NCBI RefSeq assembly: GCF_002976435.1
Contig: NZ_PUGF01000004.1
Location: 1-64,000, forward strand
Reading direction: 5' to 3'
Length of the DNA: 64,000 bases
Origin: Solimicrobium silvestre
Lineage (GTDB): Bacteria; Pseudomonadota; Gammaproteobacteria; Burkholderiales; Burkholderiaceae_D
Shown: positions 19,018 through 28,521 of the stretch, piece by piece
Position numbering within the stretch: the stretch's first letter is position 1
Layout: each line of letters opens with the position of its first letter
Translations under genes and position numbers: made by a program
Notes under the pieces: model-generated
What the model saw: only the letters and a program-made list of their open reading frames with translations
What the model was told of the DNA's origin: nothing
The model's database searches: none

Positions 19018-20193
19018 ATGAAAATTTTATTTAATGCAGATGCCATACGTTACCCGTTAACTGGGATTGGACGCTATGCTCATGAGCTAGGGAACCGCTT
19101 ACCTAAGGCCGAAGAAATTGAGAAGGTACTTTATTTTCGTGATGGCGCACTACATTCAGATTTATCGATACGCCCCAACACCGGCAACCATAGTGAAAAA
19201 GCGCGTGTGAGATTACGGCGCTGGGCGGGTTCTATGCCATTAATCAGTAAGGCTTATCACAAATTAATCGCCAAGCAACAAGAACGTGCGGCGTGCAAGC
19301 TCAAAGATGAGGGCTATATTTATCACGGGCCCAATTACTATCTGCCAGAATTCAGCGGCCCTTGCGTGGCCACCTTCCATGATTTATCTATATTTTTATG
19401 GCCCGAATGCCATCCTGAAGCGCGTGTGCGCCACATGAGCAAGGAGCTGCCATTAACCATAAAACGGGCTCAGGTGTTATTGACTGACTCTGAATTTACC
19501 AGACAAGAGATTGCTTCCTACTTTAACTTTCCATTGGATCGTATTGTCACAGCACCATTAGCAGCGTCCCCTGATTATCGACCTATGTCAGCATTTGAAG
19601 TGGCACCTGTTTTATCTACCCTGAAGCTAAATTACGGATCCTATTCCTTATTTGTTGGCACGCTTGATCCCCGTAAAAATATCGACATACTAATTGATGT
19701 GTACGAACGAATGCCTGATGCATTGCGACAACGGATACCTTTAATTGTCGCGGGTTTTGAGGGTTGGCATAGTGAAAAAACCATTGAACGATTAAAAGCT
19801 GGCGAACATGCCGGATGGGCGCGTTACCTTGGCTTTGTAGATGAAGCCGCATTACCTTCACTTTATGCCGGCGCACGAGTTTTTCTTTTCCCATCACGCT
19901 ATGAAGGATTCGGCCTTCCGGTATTGGAGGCAATGGCTGCCGGAGTCCCAGTCATTTGTTCAAACGCAGCCTCATTGCCCGAAGTAACGGGAACGGATGG
20001 AGCAACTCTAATTCCCGCAGACGATGTAGATCAGCTTTACGATGCAATAGTCCGTGCACTAGAAGATGATACTTGGTGTGTAGCGGCGCGGGAACGCGGT
20101 ATAAACCGCGCTAGTCATTTTTCTTGGGATAAAACCGCAGCGGCAACGATAACCGCTTATAAATTAGCCCAAAAAATAAAACAACAATCATAA
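19018..20193 (+). CDS. GT-B family glycosyltransferase (group 1/GT4)
   Basis: A 391-residue cytoplasmic glycosyltransferase with a two-domain GT-B layout. The N-terminal half has MKILFNADAIRYPLTGIGRYAHEL, the acceptor-side glycine-rich start common in mannosyl- and rhamnosyltransferases of O-antigen loci. The C-terminal half has LFVGTLDPRKNIDILI and the nucleotide-sugar-binding PSRYEGFGLPVLEAMAAGVPVI with the EX7E-type glutamates. Likely transfers a sugar to the growing surface glycan; donor and linkage unknown. No clear ribosome-binding site precedes the ATG. A similar gene follows 30 bases downstream. Confidence 0.88.
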   Translation: MKILFNADAIRYPLTGIGRYAHELGNRLPKAEEIEKVLYFRDGALHSDLSIRPNTGNHSEKARVRLRRWAGSMPLISKAYHKLIAKQQERAACKLKDEGYIYHGPNYYLPEFSGPCVATFHDLSIFLWPECHPEARVRHMSKELPLTIKRAQVLLTDSEFTRQEIASYFNFPLDRIVTAPLAASPDYRPMSAFEVAPVLSTLKLNYGSYSLFVGTLDPRKNIDILIDVYERMPDALRQRIPLIVAGFEGWHSEKTIERLKAGEHAGWARYLGFVDEAALPSLYAGARVFLFPSRYEGFGLPVLEAMAAGVPVICSNAASLPEVTGTDGATLIPADDVDQLYDAIVRALEDDTWCVAARERGINRASHFSWDKTAAATITAYKLAQKIKQQS

Positions 20194-20223
20194 GCACAAC
20201 GCCGATTTTTAAAGTGGTCTTTC

Positions 20224-21426
20224 ATGCGAGTTCTACATTTTTATAAAACTTCACTCCCAGATTCAATGGGGGGGGTTGAACAGGTTATTCACCAGATTGC
20301 TACTGGTGCTAGCAAACAAGGGGTTCACACTGAAGTGCTGGCACTAACAACAAATCGTATGCCTCGTACCATTGAAATGAATGGCTATAAAGTAAATCGC
20401 GCAAGAATGAATTTCCAGATCGCATCGACTGGATTTTCTGCCTCTGCTTTTTTACGCTTTAGCCAATTGGCCAAGAAAGCGGACATTATTCACTACCATT
20501 TTCCATGGCCATTTATGGATGTTGTGCACTTTGCTACCAGGGTAAAAAAACCGTCAGTAGTCACCTATCATTCAGATATTATCCGGCAAAAATACCTGCT
20601 TAAATTATATCGCCCACTAAAGCGAAAATTTCTTGCCAGCGTAGATCGCATTGTAACAACTTCACCTAATTACTTAAAAACCAGCAATGTGCTGGAAAAA
20701 TTTTCAGACAAAGTAAGTATTATTCCTATTGGCTTAGATAAAGCTACTTACCCACAACCATCATTGGAAAAGCTGCAGTACTGGCGCACTAAACTCGGCC
20801 CTAAATTTTTCTTGTTTGTTGGCGTTATCCGTTACTACAAAGGATTGCATATTTTATTGGAGGCTATGCAAGGGGTTGATTATCCTATCGTCATAGTCGG
20901 CGCTGGCCCGATTGAAGACGAATTAAAAGCGCTAAAAAAACAACTAGGTTTGCGCAATATACATTTTCTTGGGCAGCTACCCGATGAAGATAAAGTCGCT
21001 TTATTTACGCTTTGCTATGGCGTTGTTTTCCCTTCGCATTTACGCTCAGAAGCGTTTGGCGTTTCGTTATTAGAAGGCGCAATGCACGGAAAACCAATGA
21101 TCTCCAGCGAAATAGGCACTGGCACTACCTTCATTAATATCGCAGATCTGACCGGATTGGTTGTGCCACCCAGTGACCCAACAGCGTTGCAGCAAGCAAT
21201 GCGATATTTATGGGAACATCCAACAGAAGCAGCAGAAATGGGGCAACGTGCTGCGGAGCGATATTGGCAGCACTTTACCGCTGATCAAATGGCGCAATCG
21301 TATGTGGATTTGTATGGAGAGTTGCTACATTCACGTGAAAATCTACATAGGCATTACGTAGACCAGACATTAGCCCGCTGCGGTGACTTATCAGCCCTGC
21401 CGCACAGGGCAAGCGACAATAATTGA
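20224..21426 (+). CDS. Glycosyltransferase family 4 protein
   Basis: A 400-residue GT-B enzyme. The N-terminal domain starts RVLHFYKTSLPDSMGGVEQV, the acceptor-domain signature of WcaL/WbaZ-like GT4 enzymes, and has TYHSDIIRQK mid-domain. The C-terminal domain has FLFVGVIRYYKGLHILLEA and FPSHLRSEAFGVSLLEGAMHGKPMI, including the EX7E donor-site motif. It is probably co-transcribed with the preceding gene, and the two together would add successive sugars. Downstream, the strand switches to degraded genes. Confidence 0.88.
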   Translation: MRVLHFYKTSLPDSMGGVEQVIHQIATGASKQGVHTEVLALTTNRMPRTIEMNGYKVNRARMNFQIASTGFSASAFLRFSQLAKKADIIHYHFPWPFMDVVHFATRVKKPSVVTYHSDIIRQKYLLKLYRPLKRKFLASVDRIVTTSPNYLKTSNVLEKFSDKVSIIPIGLDKATYPQPSLEKLQYWRTKLGPKFFLFVGVIRYYKGLHILLEAMQGVDYPIVIVGAGPIEDELKALKKQLGLRNIHFLGQLPDEDKVALFTLCYGVVFPSHLRSEAFGVSLLEGAMHGKPMISSEIGTGTTFINIADLTGLVVPPSDPTALQQAMRYLWEHPTEAAEMGQRAAERYWQHFTADQMAQSYVDLYGELLHSRENLHRHYVDQTLARCGDLSALPHRASDNN

Positions 21427-21534
21427 TGCTTCCCTTCATACAACCCCGAGTTATATCTCAAAAATGTAACCTTAGAGTAAAAATCAGGGAATAAATATCT
21501 ACCGCCAATATTGCAACAAGACTTACCGTGTATT

Positions 21535-22062
21535 TCAATGCAACGTTGACAAATCCAGACTCCCCACGCTCGCAGCGAGTTGTATACGTGCATTCTGCCA
21601 ACCTGCCAACGCCTGAATGCGCTGCTGTTGTGCATTAGCAAGCGCCGTCTGTGTAGTAATTACCTCAAGAATAGCTGCCACTCCTTTTTGATAGCGACTC
21701 TCCGAAGCGTCAAATGCTTCTTGTGCACTTTCAACTATTTCCAGTGAAATGCGCAAGTTTTCCGCACTCACTTTAAGCCCTTGATAATTGATCCAGACAT
21801 TCTGAGCCACCTGCAATTCGGCATCCGGCATCCGCGAGGCTAACTTGCTTGCCCTCCAATTGTGCTTGTGCGCTGCGGATTTTGTAGGTTCTGGAGTATC
21901 CTTCAAAAAAAGGAATAGTCATCTCAACACCGATATAACGATCCCGTCCATTAGTGCCAATATATGGCTGCCCCGCCTCTGAACTCTGTGCCTGATTACT
22001 TGCGTTATAGCGCCCAACCAATCCTAACGATGGACGACCAAGTGCTTGTAGCTTTGCTCCAC
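21535..22062 (-). pseudogene. C-terminal remnant of a TolC-family outer-membrane factor
   Basis: Two minus-strand frames together encode the C-terminal half of an outer-membrane efflux or secretion channel. The upstream piece has LGRPSLGLVGRYNAS and GVEMTIPFFEGYSRTYKIRSAQAQL. After a frameshift near 21850 it continues ADAELQVAQNVWINYQGLK and ESRYQKGVAAILEVITTQTALANAQQQR, the typical TolC coiled-coil repeat. The N-terminal half and signal peptide are missing: the remnant is joined directly to the 3' end of a Sel1-repeat gene. It is non-functional, a deletion scar. Confidence 0.78.
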
Positions 22063-22512
22063 TCCACCGCCAATGGCATACAGAATACCCAAATGAAATT
22101 GAGCATCAGCAAACCCTAGGTCAGCCGCCTTGCGATACAAAAAGGCCGCTTGTTTATAATCTTGCGCTACGCCTTGACCATTTTCATACATTGATCCGAG
22201 CTTGTCTTGCGCGCTTACTTCTCCTTGATTGGCCGCTTTTTGATACCAAGATATCGCCTTGGAGTAATCCATATCCAAGCCCCGCCCATATTGGTAAAGC
22301 ATACCCAAAATCGCCTGTGCTTTGACATTTCCGCTCAAGGCAGATTCTTTATACAACTGCGCTGCTTTCGTATAGTCCTTATCAGCGTAGTACCTTTCGG
22401 CATCATCAAAATCGTTCGCCAAGACGGGACGAGTCAATGACGCGAATACCAGTCCTATTGCGAACAATCTCCAAATTATTATCGCGAAATTTTTAAAATT
22501 TCCCACATCCAC
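22024..22512 (-). CDS. Sel1-repeat (TPR-like) exported protein, 3' truncated
   Basis: A 162-residue protein with an N-terminal hydrophobic segment (about 9-32, ending PVLAND) and four Sel1-like repeats: AERYYADKDYTKAAQLYKESA, AQAILGMLYQYGRGL, AQDKLGSMYENGQGV and AQFHLGILYAIGGGV. Sel1 proteins are scaffold-like and often periplasmic. After GGGVEQ the frame runs into DNA that encodes the TolC remnant in another frame and stops about 12 residues later, so the natural C-terminus has been lost. It may still be expressed, but I treat it as a truncated gene. Confidence 0.65.
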   Translation of the reverse strand: MDVGNFKNFAIIIWRLFAIGLVFASLTRPVLANDFDDAERYYADKDYTKAAQLYKESALSGNVKAQAILGMLYQYGRGLDMDYSKAISWYQKAANQGEVSAQDKLGSMYENGQGVAQDYKQAAFLYRKAADLGFADAQFHLGILYAIGGGVEQSYKHLVVHR

Positions 22513-22533
22513 TCCTAATCACTATTGTTTAAG

Positions 22534-22776
22534 TCAGTCCAACGGGAACTGAATTGCTTTGCATCTCGGACAACTCATACTTAGCATATTCACATTCCTT
22601 GTCTTTGCATTTTCTAATTGCCGTGTGACACTTAATATGTCACTTGGCTTCAACGAATCATCTCGTCGACCGACTAATTGAGCAATAATAACCAGAGAGA
22701 CAATGCCGCTGTCTTCTTGCGCAATGGGTAAGGCACTACGTTGTGAGTTGCAACTTGCGTTTGCTTCTTGCAACAT
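22534..22776 (-). pseudogene. Possible degraded TonB C-terminal-like fragment
   Basis: An 80-residue frame with weak resemblance to a TonB C-terminal domain: a Cys followed by a GIVSLVIIAQLVG segment where TonB domains have G(T/V)V-hydrophobic, and a final IQFPLD resembling the usual terminal beta strand. Key residues such as the YP motif and SSG are absent. It lies just upstream of the truncated Sel1 gene, in a stretch that looks like debris. It could equally be a small unrelated gene or non-coding. Confidence 0.25.
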
Positions 22777-23011
22777 TAGTTGATTTTTTATAAAAATAAA
22801 GTGAAGTGAATTTACACCCGAATTTTTAAAGTGGCTATGCCCTATTTAGGGCATTTTGATTGTTTTGTTGAAAATAAACAACATTATGGTAAAGCAATGA
22901 ATATTCATGGTATTTAGCTGTATTCGACTTTTAGCGCACCAAGTTTTGATGCACACTCCAGGCTTCACCCTTCATTCAAAAACTACCCGAAAAGAAAACT
23001 TAGATATTTAA

Positions 23012-23869
23012 ATGCTTACCTTTGCACCAATTAAATTCGATAACAAAACACTAGCACTATACGTTTCACTTTTCTCAACATGCTTCCCGAAAAGTACTAA
23101 ATTTACGCCAGAGTATTTGCAATGGCTATATTGCAAAAATCCGGCTGGTTTAGCGATTGGATTTGATGCTTGGGATGGCGAAATATTAGCGGCACATTAT
23201 GTTTGCGTTCCAACTTTTGTTTCTATTAACGGAGTTAAGGTCCAAGCTTTATTATCATTGAACACGGCAACTCATCCGCTATATCAAGGAAAAGGATTAT
23301 TTACCAAACTCGCTGAACAAACTTATTCCGCTGGAGCTGAGAATAATTTTGATTGTGTGTACGGCGTTGCAAATGCCAACAGCACCCCAGGATTTATAGG
23401 TAAACTAGGATTTCAACTAGTTGATCAATTAGACGCGCGATTTGGAGTGGGTCATTTGAATATCGATTTTGAAGTCGCTAAACGCAACACGCAATTCGAG
23501 CGGATATGGTCTGCGGACTGTTTAAATTGGCGCTGCTCAAACCCCGAAAATACAGTTTATCAATACAAACATAGCGACTTCAGGCAATTTTATGCTTCAA
23601 GCGTGTGGAAATCATTCCCTGTATATGCAGAAACATTAAACGATCAAGCCATGGATTTGAATCGTAGTGAGAGAAAAAAATTTCTACCTGTCCGATTATT
23701 TTTGGGTCTGATCCCTGATGGCGCTTCACAAGACATGAAATACTTAACTATTCCACTGAGACTCCGTCCGTCACCTTTGAATCTGATTTTTCGTTCACTA
23801 ACAGGGAATGTTCAAAAAATTGAAAAAGGACACGCAAGCCTTTCTTTTCTTGATTTTGATGCTTATTGA
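23012..23869 (+). CDS. GNAT-fold N-acyltransferase
   Basis: A 285-residue protein with a GNAT core in its first half. LLSLNTATHPLYQGKGLFTKLAEQTY contains the Q-G-K-G acyl-CoA-binding loop, followed by YGVANANSTPGFIGKLGFQ, where GNAT enzymes have the N-x-x-S/T-x-x-F...LGF strand. The C-terminal 130 residues look like a substrate-specific extension. The visibly AT-rich base composition differs from the core genes. It is directly coupled to a PIG-L deacetylase gene (TGATG). Together they could exchange the N-acyl group on an amino sugar; this is inference from pairing. Confidence 0.75.
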   Translation: MLTFAPIKFDNKTLALYVSLFSTCFPKSTKFTPEYLQWLYCKNPAGLAIGFDAWDGEILAAHYVCVPTFVSINGVKVQALLSLNTATHPLYQGKGLFTKLAEQTYSAGAENNFDCVYGVANANSTPGFIGKLGFQLVDQLDARFGVGHLNIDFEVAKRNTQFERIWSADCLNWRCSNPENTVYQYKHSDFRQFYASSVWKSFPVYAETLNDQAMDLNRSERKKFLPVRLFLGLIPDGASQDMKYLTIPLRLRPSPLNLIFRSLTGNVQKIEKGHASLSFLDFDAY

Positions 23870-24663
23870 TGAAGATAACTACTTCCACGCCGGTGGCACT
23901 TTTTTTGTTTGCACATCAAGATGATGAGTTTGGAGTTTTCCATGCAATATTGAGTGAAGTTAATCAAGGGCACCGCATCATTTGCGCATACTTAACCAAT
24001 GGCCATGCCAAAAATGTCACGTCAGAAATTCGCAATCAGGAATCCATATCCGTTTTATTAAAATTGGGGGTCAAAAAACAAGATATCTTTTTCCCAGGGG
24101 ACACACTTAACATCTCCGATTCAAAACTCCTTGAACACTTAGAACGTGCCTCCAACTGGTTAAAAGAAATATTGAGTGAAGTTTCTAATTTAGCGGCGAT
24201 TTATATACCGGCATGGGAAGGCGGTCATCAAGATCATGATGCACTTCATGCACTAACAGTTTGTACAACTATGAATAGCGACGTATTCAATCGTGTTCGA
24301 CAATTCCCACTTTATAATCGTTATCTTTGTATAGGTTCTTTTTTTAGAGTACTTTCACCTCTTCCATCAAACGGCGTTGTGGAGAAAATAAATATTCCAC
24401 TGAAAAACCGTATTGATTTTTTACGTTACTGTTTAAGTTATCCATCTCAATTAGTTACCTGGATAGGCTTATTTCCTTTCGTTTTCTTACATTATGTTTT
24501 TATTGGAAAGCAGCAGTTGCAGCATGTGAGTTATGAACGTATTTTTCAACGCCCGCACTCAGGATTTCTTTATTACGAAAAACGTAGGTTCTTTACTTGG
24601 GAACAAATGGAAAACTGTCTATTAAAATGGATAGATATTAATAATAAAAATAAACTGAACTAA
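23869..24663 (+). CDS. PIG-L/LmbE family N-deacetylase
   Basis: A 264-residue zinc-dependent deacetylase of the LmbE/PIG-L family, which removes N-acetyl groups from GlcNAc-containing compounds. The zinc motif AHQDDE (residues 15-20) and the second motif HQDHD (about residue 118) are intact, giving His and Asp metal ligands and the catalytic Asp. The start used is the ATG that shares its first base with the stop of the GNAT gene (TGATG). A TTG one codon earlier is possible but less likely. A hydrophobic segment near residues 195-215 suggests membrane association. Confidence 0.82.
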   Translation: MKITTSTPVALFLFAHQDDEFGVFHAILSEVNQGHRIICAYLTNGHAKNVTSEIRNQESISVLLKLGVKKQDIFFPGDTLNISDSKLLEHLERASNWLKEILSEVSNLAAIYIPAWEGGHQDHDALHALTVCTTMNSDVFNRVRQFPLYNRYLCIGSFFRVLSPLPSNGVVEKINIPLKNRIDFLRYCLSYPSQLVTWIGLFPFVFLHYVFIGKQQLQHVSYERIFQRPHSGFLYYEKRRFFTWEQMENCLLKWIDINNKNKLN

Positions 24664-24700
24664 CGAATAACTAATCAAAAAAGTTTTTATATATTCGCTC

Positions 24701-27088
24701 ATGAAATTTATCGCCCCACTTCACCAAAAATCCGACTCAGTATCCACATTGACTAACTCCCCTAACAAGCCGTTGATATCCATACGAAGCTTATGGCTAG
24801 GAATGGTACTAATAACTATTCTCGCCCTCATCATGTGGCGATTTCCCTTATTCACTCCTAGCTCTGTGTTTCATGGCGATATGATCGGATTCGGTTTACC
24901 TTTGTTTAATCTTGCAGGTCGTGCTTTTTCAGGACATGCGTCACTTCTTTGGGCTTCCGGGGTTTATGGTGGACATCCGATCTTCGCTGAAGGTCAAGGT
25001 GCGTTTGCCAATCCATTGACCTTCTTAATTGGTACGATTATTACGCCGATTGCAGGTCCTATTTTTGCAATGAATTTTTTTCAGTTCATTTGCTTATTAC
25101 TAACTGGCGCAGGGATGCTTGGGTTATGCAGACAAATTGGCTTTAGTGCTGTAGCCAGTGCATTTTCAGCGCTCGCAGTCACGTTTTCTCCATTTTGGAT
25201 TTATACAATTCTGGACAATCCAGTTGGTACTGGAACTTTTCTATGGGTGCCTTGGTGTTTATGGTCATTAGAAAAATGGTTGCAACAACCTAATTTACGA
25301 TCATCTGTATTTCTTGGGTCAACTTGTACTGCCATGTTGTTAGCTGGCTATACACCTGGATTTCACGCAACTGTACTTTATATGGGTGTCCGTGTCATTG
25401 CAGATGCTTTTAATGAAAATACCCGGAATATATGGATTAATACATGGAGCATCCGTATCGCGACTGGAATTGCGGCAATACTAATTTGCATCGGCCTTTC
25501 AGCAATTCAATGGCTACCTTTACTTGAACTTATCGCCCAGTCGCATCGCAATGATGGTACTGGCCTCACTTTAATCGTAGATGTTACGACTACCCTCCGT
25601 GGCATGTTTTATGGAAATCCACGCGCAGTTTCCTTTGTCAATATAGGCAGCCCTCTTATCTTGGCTCTTGCGTTATGCGCATTGTCTGGTGTGCGTTCAA
25701 TACGCATCACAGGACACTTATTCGCTGCCATCATCCTCATTCAACTAGGTTGCAACTCGCCATTTTTTCGTTTTGTCTACGATCATAATTTAATCCCTGG
25801 AATTCATTATGTACGGATTACTTTCCAGTTTTTGATACCCGGAATAATCGGAATTATCCTGATTGCGGGGTCGTCGATAGACGCATTCAACCCGTGGTTT
25901 TCTATGCAAACACGAGCCAGGCGAAGTGCCATATTATTTGGTGTTGCTCTAGTCTGGATTACTGCGGCTGCAACACTATACACACCTGATATCGCCATTA
26001 TCCAACTGGGTATCGCCATCACTGCTTTCATCACAGTTACCATTCTTCTTAGTTCAAAATACGGTCGATTCGTACCAATTACATTGCTATTTTTATTGAC
26101 TGTTGAATGTAGTATGCGACTAAACCCTTTTCAAACGGCAAACAACGATAACTTTAAAATACCAACTTCTGTATTAGCCATTAAGTCAACCAAGAACTGG
26201 CAAGACTACAAGGTGTTAGATACGACAGTTGCCTTAGGTTACGCATTTCATGATCCGCATACTCCCAATCTGACTGCTGAAATGAAAGTTATGCTCTACT
26301 CGCTCTCTGGCCTTACATCGACATTATGGGGAATAAATTCCATGGATGGGGCACTTGCCCTCCCGTTGAAACGTCATACGCTATTAACTAATCCCATCCT
26401 GAATGAGATTAACGGCACCAGCAGTTTGCCTCCAGGATTACGCTTAATCGATACGTTAGGTATTCGTTACATTTCGACCCATGAGCCAGCAAAGGATGAC
26501 TTGGCGTTTCGTACATTTTTGCATAGCGATGGATTTCCCTGGATTATAGAAAACACAGCGGCAATGCCCCGTTTTCAAATTTATCAGGATCATGTAACAG
26601 TGGACAGCCCCGAAGCGGCTTTAGCTGTTATGCAAACATGGACAAAACGAACTTTAGTCATCGAAAATGCCGCCGGCAGTAATCACCAAATAGAACCAAG
26701 CGATTTTGTTTCTCGACAACCCATAGCAGCTGATAGCCCCTCCCCTGCAAATTTTGAAATAATAAAGGCCAGTGACACGCATTATCATCTTAATTTGCAC
26801 GCCACTAAGCCCTGCTGGCTCTTCCTGGCAGACGCCAATTACCCCGGATGGAAAGCATACCTAGACGGGAAGCCAGTGCCAGTTTTCAGCGCCCAAGTGC
26901 AAGGTAAAGCGGTAGCTATTCCTGAAGGTCAACATCAACTGGAATTTACCTTCGAATCGTCGAGCTTTCGATGGGGGGCCTGTATTTCGTTTATAACGTT
27001 GATGTTGACTACCGTAGCACTATTGCTAGATTGGCGAAAACGGATTATGGGATTACAACTAACGAATAAAATAAGCGGGAATAACTAG
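24701..27088 (+). CDS. Large polytopic membrane protein, YfhO-like (probable GT-C type)
   Basis: A 795-residue protein with about a dozen transmembrane segments in residues 30-465 and a large C-terminal soluble part. The end of the soluble part, ANYPGWKAYLDGKPVPVFSAQ followed by VAIPEGQHQLEFTFES, is the characteristic beta-sandwich of YfhO-family proteins, which decorate surface polymers with sugars taken from a lipid carrier. An aspartate in the first extracytoplasmic loop (VFHGDMIGFG) fits a GT-C catalytic position. The GtrB- and GtrA-like genes follow at once, which together suggests a three-component periplasmic glycosylation system. Confidence 0.72.
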   Translation: MKFIAPLHQKSDSVSTLTNSPNKPLISIRSLWLGMVLITILALIMWRFPLFTPSSVFHGDMIGFGLPLFNLAGRAFSGHASLLWASGVYGGHPIFAEGQGAFANPLTFLIGTIITPIAGPIFAMNFFQFICLLLTGAGMLGLCRQIGFSAVASAFSALAVTFSPFWIYTILDNPVGTGTFLWVPWCLWSLEKWLQQPNLRSSVFLGSTCTAMLLAGYTPGFHATVLYMGVRVIADAFNENTRNIWINTWSIRIATGIAAILICIGLSAIQWLPLLELIAQSHRNDGTGLTLIVDVTTTLRGMFYGNPRAVSFVNIGSPLILALALCALSGVRSIRITGHLFAAIILIQLGCNSPFFRFVYDHNLIPGIHYVRITFQFLIPGIIGIILIAGSSIDAFNPWFSMQTRARRSAILFGVALVWITAAATLYTPDIAIIQLGIAITAFITVTILLSSKYGRFVPITLLFLLTVECSMRLNPFQTANNDNFKIPTSVLAIKSTKNWQDYKVLDTTVALGYAFHDPHTPNLTAEMKVMLYSLSGLTSTLWGINSMDGALALPLKRHTLLTNPILNEINGTSSLPPGLRLIDTLGIRYISTHEPAKDDLAFRTFLHSDGFPWIIENTAAMPRFQIYQDHVTVDSPEAALAVMQTWTKRTLVIENAAGSNHQIEPSDFVSRQPIAADSPSPANFEIIKASDTHYHLNLHATKPCWLFLADANYPGWKAYLDGKPVPVFSAQVQGKAVAIPEGQHQLEFTFESSSFRWGACISFITLMLTTVALLLDWRKRIMGLQLTNKISGNN

Positions 27089-27089
27089 T

Positions 27090-28076
27090 ATGAATAATCC
27101 AATATTACCCCTTATATCTGTAGTCATCCCGTGCTACCGCGTAACTCAACACATACTTGCAGTGATTGATGGTATAGGCTCCGAAGTCAGTCAGATTTAT
27201 GTGATTGATGACAAATGCCCGGACCATTCTGGCAACTTCGTGCGCGCAAACTGTCGTGATCAACGCGTGGTTGTAATCGATCATTTAGAAAATCAAGGGG
27301 TCGGTGGTGCGGTCATGAGCGGCTATGTTGCGGCACTTGCCGGGGGGGCCGACATCATCATTAAGCTTGATGGTGATGGACAAATGGATGCCCGTCTTAT
27401 CCCCAATTTTATTGCGCCCATCTTATCTGGGGAAGCAGATTACACAAAAGGTAACCGTTTTTTTGATTTAGAACAAATCCGGGCAATGCCTACAGTGCGT
27501 TTGTTTGGTAATGCCGTCTTGTCTTTCATCACCAAGGTGTCTTCTGGCTACTGGGATATTTTCGATCCAACCAATGGATACACTGCTATTCACGCCGAAG
27601 CTTTACGTCATCTGCCATTCAAAAAAATCAGTCACCGCTATTTCTTTGAATCGGATATGTTATTCCGACTCAATACTTTGCACGCGGTGGTGGTTGATAT
27701 TCCTATGGATGCCAACTACGGTGATGAAGTAAGCAATCTAAAAATATCTAAAATCGTAACTGAATTCCTGGGTAAACACATACGAAATTTCTTTAAGCGC
27801 TTATTTTACAACTACTACTTACGCAACATGTCACTCGCATCAATTGAATTACCGCTGGGTGTCGGGTTAGTTTTAATGGGTGGTAGTTACGGTGTCTGGC
27901 ATTGGCTGAATTCGGCGCGCATTGATACAGCTACTCCAGCGGGCACTGTCATGCTAGCTGCCTTGCCAATTCTGATGGGAATTCAATTGATCTTGGCATT
28001 TCTTGCTTACGATATTGCTTCCGTTCCGCATCGGCCTATTCACAAAAAAATATTGTTAAAGAAACCTAATGCGTAA
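27090..28076 (+). CDS. GtrB/DPM1-like family 2 glycosyltransferase
   Basis: A 328-residue GT2 enzyme. The GT-A domain has ISVVIPCYRVTQHI, YVIDDKCPDHSG, LENQGVGGAVMSGY and the metal-binding IIKLDGDGQMD. Two hydrophobic segments near residues 255-315 anchor it in the membrane. This is the architecture of enzymes that load a sugar onto undecaprenyl phosphate on the cytoplasmic side. The ATG follows the preceding stop by one base, and the end overlaps the GtrA gene by eight bases. Confidence 0.85.
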   Translation: MNNPILPLISVVIPCYRVTQHILAVIDGIGSEVSQIYVIDDKCPDHSGNFVRANCRDQRVVVIDHLENQGVGGAVMSGYVAALAGGADIIIKLDGDGQMDARLIPNFIAPILSGEADYTKGNRFFDLEQIRAMPTVRLFGNAVLSFITKVSSGYWDIFDPTNGYTAIHAEALRHLPFKKISHRYFFESDMLFRLNTLHAVVVDIPMDANYGDEVSNLKISKIVTEFLGKHIRNFFKRLFYNYYLRNMSLASIELPLGVGLVLMGGSYGVWHWLNSARIDTATPAGTVMLAALPILMGIQLILAFLAYDIASVPHRPIHKKILLKKPNA

Positions 28077-28446
28077 ATTTTTTATTCGTCAACGACAGTT
28101 TTTTGTCTTCATCGTTGGCGGCGGTGTCTGTGCGTTAATTGATATTGGCCTCATGCAGTTGCTTATTGCATTTGGAATTAACTACGTTGGTGCAACCTCA
28201 ACAGGTTTTCTGGCGGGTTTATTAATCAATTACGCATTTCATGCAAATCTGACTTTCCGGGCTAACACGACATCACGCCGCTTTGTCCGATATCTGTGCG
28301 TGGTTGTAATCAACTACCTGATTACAATCGCAAGCGTTAGCCTGTCGATGTCATTAACTGAAACCCCACTGATAGGTAAGTTAGTATCTTTACCTATCAT
28401 CGCTATTAATGGCTATATGCTCAGTAAATATTGGATTTTCAAATAA
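28069..28446 (+). CDS. GtrA family membrane protein (putative lipid-linked sugar flippase)
   Basis: A 125-residue protein with four predicted transmembrane helices and the GtrA-like features FFVFIVGGGVCALIDIGLM, NYAFHANLTFR and a final LSKYWIFK. GtrA proteins are proposed to flip undecaprenyl-phosphate-linked sugars to the periplasm. It overlaps the GtrB-like gene by eight bases, confirming the functional pair. Confidence 0.85.
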   Translation: MRKFFIRQRQFFVFIVGGGVCALIDIGLMQLLIAFGINYVGATSTGFLAGLLINYAFHANLTFRANTTSRRFVRYLCVVVINYLITIASVSLSMSLTETPLIGKLVSLPIIAINGYMLSKYWIFK

Positions 28447-28521
28447 TTCTGGCCTTATCCTATTCTCAATTCCAAGCTCTCAGGTATTGGAATAATTTAT
28501 TAACCGTAAGCAAAGGTTGTT

